DNA from: Ceriagrion tenellum
Taxonomy: Eukaryota > Arthropoda > Insecta > Odonata > Coenagrionidae
Length of the DNA: 64,000 nucleotides
Direction of reading: 5' to 3'
Assembly (NCBI GenBank): GCA_963169105.1
Contig: OY720636.1
Span: 69,366,123 to 69,430,122 of the forward strand
Part shown: positions 56,554-64,000 of the stretch, piece by piece
Layout of the letters: each line of letters starts with the position of its first letter
How positions within the stretch are numbered: position 1 is the first letter of the stretch
Notes under the pieces: generated by a model
The model's input: the letters and a program-made list of their open reading frames with translations, nothing else
The model's database searches: none
Told to the model about the DNA's origin: nothing
Program-made: the position numbers and the translations under genes

Positions 56554-57100
56554 ATTTTTGGGAGTGAAAACAGTGAATGAACAGGAATCAATAAGCTGCT
56601 GCTTATAGATTTTGAAATTGTAATTGGAGTAAGGACGCGCAACCCTTCTGTCCTAAATATTTCTCAATGAATATACTTTGCGAGAAAAACTGGAAGGAGG
56701 TATTGACTGTAAAGCAGTGAAAAACTGATAAATATAACACTTATGCTGTACATTCTCTTCTTTGCCCCATAATTAGTTTCTATGAATTTGCATCACTCTC
56801 TGTGTGGTGATATCTCTGATAAGAAGTATGTAAGTGAAAATATCAACAACGAAGTAGATACTAAAACATTTAGTGCAGATTATTATCGTTTTATCTCAAA
56901 TTTCATAAATATTGGATTTCGTAACTTAATATGCCAAAAAATCCCAAAAAATCCGCTTAATTATTTGTTTTTCGGTATTCGGGTATTTTGGTAAAATATA
57001 AAAATACAGCAATGAATATATAGCTGTTAAGACTAAAGATGCAAGCCTCGTGACGCGTGCATCACCAGTCTTGGCACATCCTGACAAGACTAGGGGTTAG
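56554..57100. other. AT-rich, no recognised feature
   Basis: The 70-residue frame at 56782-56994 has no recognised domain. Confidence 0.5.
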
Positions 57101-57104
57101 TTAA

Positions 57105-57603
57105 CCCTTTATGGACGAGCGAGTCAAATTTGTTACATTTCAAAATCATTGAATTCTCTGCTTTCTGAGAGGCTTTTCCCTTTAGTTGCTGCACTAGAAA
57201 GAATTGTAACGCTTCGGATTAAGTGTGTGGAAAGTTGCGTCTCTTTCGACGGTTTGTCAAGAAATTTGAATGGATGAATCTGTGACGCTATTCACCGACG
57301 ATAGCGAGCCTGGTGGAGCTCTGAAATAAATAGTATCACCTGTCATATGGAGAAAAAATTGGGAAAGTTTAAAAAAAGGTACCTTATGAAGGTAATGTTG
57401 AAGTATACATTGTGTAATGAACTAATACTTTGTAAAGTATTATTTTAAATTAAATATCTACAATACCAATACGTCACATTTCAAAATAAATGTTATTATT
57501 AAATCTATTGCTTTTTTCAAATGTTTAAATAGGACTTTTAAAAAACTAATATAGCAGCAGTATTTTTTTCATGCTGACGTTTCATAATTCTGTCCATAGA
57601 GGG
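57105..57603. mobile_element. piggyBac-type MITE with perfect TTAA duplication
   Basis: The 499-bp element starts CCCTTTATGGAC and ends GTCCATAGAGGG (one mismatch in 12). It is flanked by TTAA at 57101-57104 and 57604-57607. The interior is AT-rich without a transposase. Its right-hand TTAA is also the first four bases of the neighbouring TIR element. Confidence 0.85.
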
Positions 57604-57800
57604 TTAAGGTAGTTAGAGTGAAATATCATTTTACTTAGAAATCAATTAATTTTGCCTCATTTTAAAGGAAAATATATTACCCTTCCATTGGCACCAAAAA
57701 TTCAACCCAGTATCCCCGTAACCCCGTATTCAAACTGTATAGTTCGAATATGGTCTCTATTATGATTAGGGAACTATCTCGTTCGTACTACCTAAAGGCT
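57604..57800. mobile_element. Short TIR element related to the one at 5473-6605
   Basis: Begins TTAAGGTAGTTAGAGTGAAA and ends with GAACTATCTCGTTCGTACTA followed by CCTAAA, an imperfect inverse of its start. The internal landmark AATTTTGCCTCATTTTAAAG matches 5528-5546 loosely, and ATTAGGGAACTATCTCG matches 6574-6590. It is non-coding. Confidence 0.55.
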
Positions 57801-60800
57801 CATTTAGGCTCGTCGATGGCTTTAGTTGATTCTGCTTTGTCCCTCCCACCCGGAGCACAACGATTTGACTTCCAAAGAGTCCATTCCTCCAAAACTTGGG
57901 TAACTCTCGGGGCGGTAAGTGTGGTCTATTCCCTAAGGGGAGTGTGGAGTAAATTTCGCTGAAATCCACCGAGGGGGGGTGGACGGTGGTAAGAGAGTGG
58001 GAGGGGTTTGGGCGTGAGAGATAGACGAGAAATGGGGAGGGGCGTGTACGACACATAAGAGAGGCGATAAAGAATGACGCGGTTCGCAGGTAGTAGCGGC
58101 CTACCCCTCTCCGTTTCTAACCCAACAACATCCCATACCTTTCTCCAGGGAACACTTTCCCACGGCCCGAGTCCATTATTAAAAGGGAATGCTCATCTCT
58201 CGCTCTCTTCCCTCCTCCCGTTTTTTTCCTATCCACCTCTTTTTCTACCCGCCAGCCAATCCGAAACCTCATTCCCCGCGTTTTTTATGTACTCTTCCGA
58301 AAATCAACGTCTTTTCAGCACCACATCCATCTCTCCATCCCACCGCCTTTTCTACTCATTCATCTCCTCTCGCTTCTTCCTTTTTTCTCCCTTGCTCCAT
58401 CTTAAGTCCTTCTCCATCTACTCCCTCTCCTCCCCTCCTGTCTTGTCCTGCTTCATGCCGATCCTTCCTCTTCCATCCCGGTCGGGTATATTCTACCCCC
58501 AGACTTTGATCCCTGATGGTGCCTAGTCTCTACAGTATATCATTACCACCTCTTTTACTTCTATGTATTATTTAAAATATCTATTTTATTTGAGGAAAGC
58601 ATTTAATTTAGAAACCAGAACAGAAAATGGCCATGGTTTTATTTAATTTATCCTGCCGGAGGAAACATATTTATAGTTTCGACTAATTTTTGGAGTGAAG
58701 TGCTCCGCCAATGTGATTCAATTGAATGCCACTAGCATGACAGTATCACCAAGCCTTAAAGAAAGTCGCTATAACATACAATGTTCAAGATGAGCAGGTT
58801 GGTATCACAATAAAAATTTAGAAAGAATCTAATTCATGCTATTTGGAAATAGTTTTGATGCATACGAATGAACCTGACACTGAACAAACTGATAGAGGCT
58901 ATAACATTTTACCCATGGAATCTATAATCGATGATTTTTTTACTCTATAAGCCTGTAACTTTTGTTTCCAGATTTAGAGGTAATAGGTTCGGAGCCGCTA
59001 GAGACTAGGAGGCTACATGATTGGCTGAGATTGCTTTAGATATTCAGCACAGGTGTGTTTCAAAACGACACCGAGAATATTATTTTTGCGCCGCACTAAA
59101 TTTCTAGGCCTGACAGAAGCGATAAAATGAGACAGATACATTGCCGAACAGATTGGTACAAAAATTCGCTCTTTCCACGCTCAACAAGTGACCACAATAA
59201 AAATCGAGCTCTACTCAAAACACTTCCACTATACACTTCACCGTTTCATTTTATCCTTTACACGACTGGTGTCCCAACGCTCCCTGCCACTGCGGCTCGT
59301 ACATTAGTGTGCAGATGTTGACGCAATCTACTGTCATATAATGCCATGAGACAGAGATGTTTCAATACCACTAAGTTATAGTCTTCCTGAGCTAAATGAT
59401 TTACATTTCCACCACATAGCTCATTGTCTATTTGCTATATCAGTATATTCCAGCTGTATTTGTCTCGAATAGCAGTACAGTAGGTACTGAAATTGATGTG
59501 TAAAATGGTAATTGATTCATTTTTCTGAAATTTCTGCCTTGACCTGAAAGGATGAGTTACATCGCGGTTCAATATATTTGTAGCCCAAACCTCCATTTTT
59601 ATATGAGGCTACTCCTTATTGTTCTCCAGAACGCAAAGAGTGTCAGACGACTTGAAAGCCTGACATGAAATCTCGAGGGGATGCTCAGGCCTGAAGCAAG
59701 ATTAATATCAGCACGTACAGGGGTATCATTTACTGACTACATGAGGGGAAATACCTCTCCACTTATTATAACAGAAGGTCAGACATTTGGGCGAAATTAT
59801 ATACATGGTCTTCCTTGCGTATAATTTTAAGAAGTTTGCTTTTCTCAGCCCAATTAGCATAAATGATATTTTTAAATGTTTTAGCATGATTATGTCCTAT
59901 ATTTCACTATTTCAACTTGTAATTTTTTCCACTCATTTTTAGTGATACATATGCCATTTCTTCTGCTCAGTTTTCCTTTTCATGGTAACATTATTGGATT
60001 GCTTTGATTAAATCGCTTGCTTGTTATATTTTCACAGATTACAGATTATTTAATGCAATTCAATGGTGCTCTAGTGGATTTAAACATATAAAATAACATT
60101 ATCTTCATTCTACTTCAAATTAAGGCACAAGCAGAAGTGCTGATGTCTTAAAACATTACCCTTTGACTTCTTTTCTTCCCTGACTCACTTATGTTATTCC
60201 CAACCTTCTTTTGCATCATCACATCTCTTTATCACGTTGCTGATCAACCCTAATCCGCAGCAAAGAGATCTATTAACTCCGGTTATCCGCTCATAAGTAG
60301 CTAGTCCAATCTTCTTCAAATGACTCAAAAAGCTAGCCAGGGGGAAGATAAGAGATTATTTCACAACGTATGGAATTTTTCCCCTACACCACAGTTATTT
60401 TCAAAATAGACTCCTGAATTTCTGGTAAATTTATGCTGATTTAACTATTGAAGTTTTTCTTGCTTTTTATCCCATCCATGGCATAAGTTTGCGAGAAATT
60501 TATAGAATAATATGAGGTTCAGTAGCATCTTTACACCATTGAGTTTTTATCTTTCATTTGGTGATGTCATTAAAAGGCTTGGGATAGCGTTTTAATTAGT
60601 CGCGGACGGGGAATCTGTAAAATTAGCTGAACAAAGTAACCATTCTCTGCCAGTGTTATCATATAGTAGGATGGAAAGAAAATTGTTTAAGTAATCATGT
60701 AAAAATCTTCTGCCTTTTTCTGCCATTAGCTAACTGTTGTAAAATGTGATGTTTCGTCGCCTGGCCTTTGTAATACCATTTTATGGGCTAGCGACAAGTT

Positions 60801-61971
60801 TGCTCATACAGAGGATAGGCCGATCATTGTTGTCCTTGTTTCACCAAACTATTCATCGCGTGGTGCTGTTTCATTTGTTTACTTACCAAATTATGACTGC
60901 TTGCAATACCATTCCATTTTCTATGTACATATTATCCAAAGGTCACATAGATTAACAAATGTGATTGATGAGAGAACATTTCAAAATAAAACTGCATTTA
61001 TTTAGGTAATACTCTAATGTCCTCAAGGTGGCGCGCCGCTTGCGAGGCAGTATGTAAATGTATGTCGTCGCGGCTATGGTTTACATCCACTCGCTGAAGC
61101 TGAGAGAAAAATCCCATCGAAGATGGCCGACTGGGCGAGAATGAACAAAGAATGATGGCCACTCTTTCTCCTTCCCAGTGCCTCCCCCTCCATTCTCTGG
61201 ATCCTCTTCCTCCCCCACCTTCCACTCCTCCCCTCCTCCCTCTCCGGACTTCATTCCGTCTCCCGACGCCCATTCTTCGTCTCCTTCCCATTGTCCTCCC
61301 CACTCACCTCCCTCTTCCTCTCCACCTCTCCGTCCCGCTACCTCCTCTCCCGAGTCCATTCACACGTGCGACCTCCGTGAAAGAGAATTTTCATACCTTA
61401 AGAATATTAACTTTTCATTCACCACTTCGGCTTCTCCTTACGTCGGCCGAGTTGGCTCGATCGGAAGGAGGAGTGAAAGAAAACTAAAAAAGCGTCCGCC
61501 GCCTTCCATTGAAAATGTTTCCTTCCTCACAATTGCGTTCAATCGGATCTGCATTGTTAGCTGCCGCAGGGTAATACGATTTTTTGTCAGTGTTTAGGCG
61601 TGCTTGGTACCGTCTTATTCGTGGAATCAGTGAATGGTTTGTGGCGATTTCATACGAATTTTACCGGGTATTTGCGTTTTGTCGCAGTCTTAGTGGTGAA
61701 ATTTTATTTATTGGCGATAGTGTTGACGTGAGTAATATTATGAGGATGTCTAGAGACGAAGGTCGCGAATTATTTTCGCGCGCCTAATAGCGGTCACATT
61801 ACATTGTAGTGGACATGGCCTTGAAAAATGGCTATTAAAGGCGTACATTCAACTTCTGAGTCGTTGATTGTGAAATATGATGCCTGTAAGTATAATGTGC
61901 CCTGGTAATGGGCATGCTAATGTATAATTTTTATTATTTAAATCTACTCGCGGGAATATCATTATCATCAC
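57801..61971. other. Unassigned; CT-rich tracts at 58080-58520 and 61140-61380
   Basis: Two CT-rich blocks give long Ser/Pro/Leu frames (150 residues at 58074-58526, 111 and 139 at 61152-61597) and Gly/Glu/Arg frames on the other strand, which I attribute to composition. The remainder is AT-rich without a recognised gene. Confidence 0.45.
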
Positions 61972-61973
61972 CT

Positions 61974-62380
61974 TTGGTCGTTCAATCCTAAGATTGGTTG
62001 ATTGCAGCCCTCCACCCTCCCCTATCTAATCCTAGTTCCCTTACCTCCTGGTATCTTTCCCTATGTACTGTTTTTCTTGGTTTCTCTATGTTATTTGGTC
62101 CATGAACTTATTCTTGGGTCTTCTTTTGGGAACTTTTCCCTCCATTTTGCTTTCAATTATATTCTTCACAAACCCATTGTGCCTGAGAATGAATCCAATT
62201 CATCTGGTTCTTCTCTTCTGTATGGTGTTCCATATGGTCCTTTCCTCTCCTACTCTTCTGTACATTACATCATTTCTTATATTGTCCACCATTGTATCTT
62301 CAGCATCCTCCTCCAGCACCAGGTTTCGAAAGCTTCTATTCTTTCTGATCAGCTTTTCAATGGTCGCGGGGGTATGTTTG
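61974..62380 (-). mobile_element. LINE family L-A, copy 4
   Basis: Carries the same plus-strand terminal signature GGTCGTTCAATCCTAAG (61976) and the same antisense order (TTGGTCCATGAACTTATTC, CTTTTCCCTCCATTTTGC, TGTGCCT) as the copies at 44.4 and 53.1 kb. The sequence ends near 62370, inside the WYWRRM region. Minus-strand tail GGTGATGATAATGATA is a short TGA/ATA microsatellite. Broken reading, inactive. Confidence 0.82.
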
Positions 62381-62705
62381 AATAATAAATAATCTATATT
62401 CGCAATATAAATTCGCTATTTCAAGTATTCAATGAATTAGTGAAATACATAGAATTCCAAATTCTTGCAATGCGTCCACGGACGACCTATTATGTTTCTA
62501 GTGTTCTTCCGCGGACCGACCGCGTTCACCATGTTTGGAGCAGGATTGACTGCCTGAGTAGGAGGCTATGGGAATTCTGTTTAAGCATAGGAGCAGAATT
62601 CGTAGATTTTCGGCCGGTGCTCGGATCGTGCCGGACTCCCCTCAACCGTTCTGGGGTGTATTACTCCGCCCAGGCATCAGAACGGCGACTTTAAGGATTT
62701 TCGAG
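62381..62705. other. No recognised feature
   Basis: An 84-residue plus-strand frame (62440-62694) has no recognised domain. Confidence 0.45.
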
Positions 62706-62929
62706 CATTGCTGGTATTTTTTAGACTAGTGAGTAGGTCATTAAGTGGAATTCAAAAGTATACACCCGACAACAGCCTCCAAGTAAATCCGTGTAACGTA
62801 GAACTTCATTGTCGAAAAAAATTAGGAGAAGCAAAAATAAATAAATGTTACTTCCATAGCGAAAATAATTCCAACACTCACTCTCAAGATAACTGCGAAA
62901 CTTCAAAGAAAAACTCGTTTCTCAGTAGT

Positions 62930-64000
62930 TTCAGAGAACATCACAAAGATAATACACAGAATCGTAAAGAACAAACGTGCCGAAGTTGATCATGTATTTG
63001 AAAACGCAGATATAGTAATTGGAGCAGAAAGCTGGCTTGAAGAGGATATTAGCGATAGCAAAGTTTTCCCGACAGCGTATAAAATCTATAGATGTGATAG
63101 ATCAGATAGGACTGGCGGCGGAGTATTTTTAAGCAACAAAACAATAGAAATATACAAATATGTTCATTTTACCGACCACCAGATTCCAAAATAGACGTTT
63201 TGTACAAATTAGAAACTCAGTTATCATCATTTAACTCGAAAGATGACAAAAGCGTGATAATTATCGGTGGAGATTTCAACCTCCCGGCTATAAATTGGAG
63301 AACCAATAGCGTTGAAACAAGTTCAAGAAAGCGTGGTATATTTGAGGCCTTACTTAATACACTTTTACACCACTCTCTTACTCAAGTTGTAAACGAACCT
63401 ACGAGAGGTAATAAAACATTAGATCTTTTAGCTGTTAGTCACCCTACAATGATTAAACACGTCGATATCCTCGAAGGCATAAGTGATGATAAATTAATTT
63501 TTACGACTTTGAAAACAACAGTAGAGTCCACTGTAAAATGTAAACGTAAAGTCTACTTATTTGAAAAATGCAGTAACATAGAATTTAAAGAGATGTTAGA
63601 AGCGTCATTCAAGAAATTCGTAGCGACAATGAAGGACGAGAGCACCGAAGTATCATGGGGATATTATTTTGGAAATACTACGTAAAGGAATCGATGAATG
63701 TATTCCACACAAATTCAAACGTGAGAGTGAAGAACCTCGTTGGTATAACCACGAAGTAAGGCGAGAGCTCAGGAAACAAAGGCAATTGCACAACCTATAT
63801 AAAAATTCTATCAGTCTGATTACAAAACAATGGAACTTTCGGCGAGAGAAATTTACGTTGCCCAACGCTCAAAAACGAAGAAAACCATGCGCACTAGTTC
63901 ACGAAACTTCAAGAAAAAAATCCTAGGCGAATTGCTAGACGAAAACCCCAAGTTATTCTGGTCTTACGGGAGAGAGCTCCAGGGCGAATCTTCGATAGTA
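62930..64000 (+). pseudogene. LINE APE-type endonuclease pseudogene, runs off the window
   Basis: A plus-strand APE-like endonuclease in four frame blocks. First, from 62952: RIVKNKRAEVDHVFENADIV, then IGAESWLEEDISDSKVFPTA and DRTGGGVFL. Second, from about 63166: FYRPPDSKIDVLYKLETQL, then IIIGGDFNLPAINW (the catalytic GDFN), NEPTRGNKTLDLLAVS (the LDL box) and GISDDKLIF (the SDH position, read as SDD). Third, from 63669: DECIPHKFKR and PRWYNHEVRRELRKQRQLHN. Fourth, from about 63830: NFKKKILGELLDENPKLFWS, then YGRELQ, at the window end, leading to the RT domain. The residues between GGGVFL and YRPP (about 40 in relatives) are missing, so there is an internal deletion near 63150. The type resembles CR1/L2-group elements. 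The RT must lie beyond the window. Confidence 0.85.

Noticed and set aside
58074..58526. 150-residue plus-strand frame
   Set aside because: Ser/Pro/Phe-rich translation of CT-rich DNA. No recognisable motif, and a second frame in the same tract is equally open.
61081..61597. Several long frames on both strands
   Set aside because: Explained by CT-rich composition. Minus readings are Gly/Glu/Arg repeats without complexity.
1..64000. CRISPR arrays, bacterial operons or rRNA genes
   Set aside because: No regularly spaced identical repeats with unique spacers, no ribosome-binding-site-led gene clusters and no rRNA-like segment were seen. The content is eukaryotic.

Overview
The window looks like arthropod nuclear DNA, most likely from an insect with a large, repeat-rich genome. 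Evidence for this: no dense coding, an eukaryotic tRNA-Ala gene with internal Pol III boxes, several lineages of non-LTR retrotransposons, a Penelope-like element (PLE), tRNA-derived SINE-like copies, and small DNA transposons flanked by TTAA. The species cannot be named from sequence alone. I recognise no intact protein-coding host gene. Most longer open frames lie in CT-rich or GC-rich tracts, where stop codons are rare by composition, or lie antisense to transposon remnants.

Layout. 1-331: a small terminal-inverted-repeat (TIR) element cut by the window edge. 3.1 and 4.4 kb: two foldback elements, the second with hammerhead-ribozyme-like cores. 5.5-6.6 kb: a TIR element with a piggyBac-type MITE nested inside. 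7.66-7.73 kb: tRNA-Ala(AGC), the only convincing host gene. 9.7-15.4 kb: two LINE 3' remnants, SINE-like copies, a GC-rich block and two unusual CGCCG-rich arrays. 20.2-21.5 kb: a 5'-truncated PLE with reverse transcriptase and GIY-YIG-type remnants between inverted terminal copies. 24-29 kb: two plus-strand LINE remnants. 34-36 kb: a diverged tandem repeat, a GC-rich block and a LINE copy. 36-41 kb: SINE-like copies. 42.4 kb: a foldback. 44-45, 53-54 and 62 kb: further copies of the LINE family seen at 35.7 kb, all four on the minus strand. 48 kb: a recent 155-bp tandem duplication. 49.8-50.6 kb: a Jockey-like LINE remnant. 51.8 kb: a foldback. 54.3 kb: a perfectly palindromic SINE insertion with an 11-bp target-site duplication. 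55.1-56.6 kb: a large inverted-repeat structure around a GC-rich core. 57.1-57.8 kb: a second piggyBac-type MITE next to another TIR element. 62.7-64 kb: an APE-endonuclease LINE running off the right edge.

The most notable theme is the recurrence of a hammerhead-like motif (CTGANGA, a short stem-loop, then GAAAC) in inverted pairs. The 20-kb PLE ends carry a related, partly degraded version. This suggests that the foldbacks are PLE-terminus derivatives. The rest of the window is mostly AT-rich sequence of no recognised function, interrupted by GC- or CT-rich islands.
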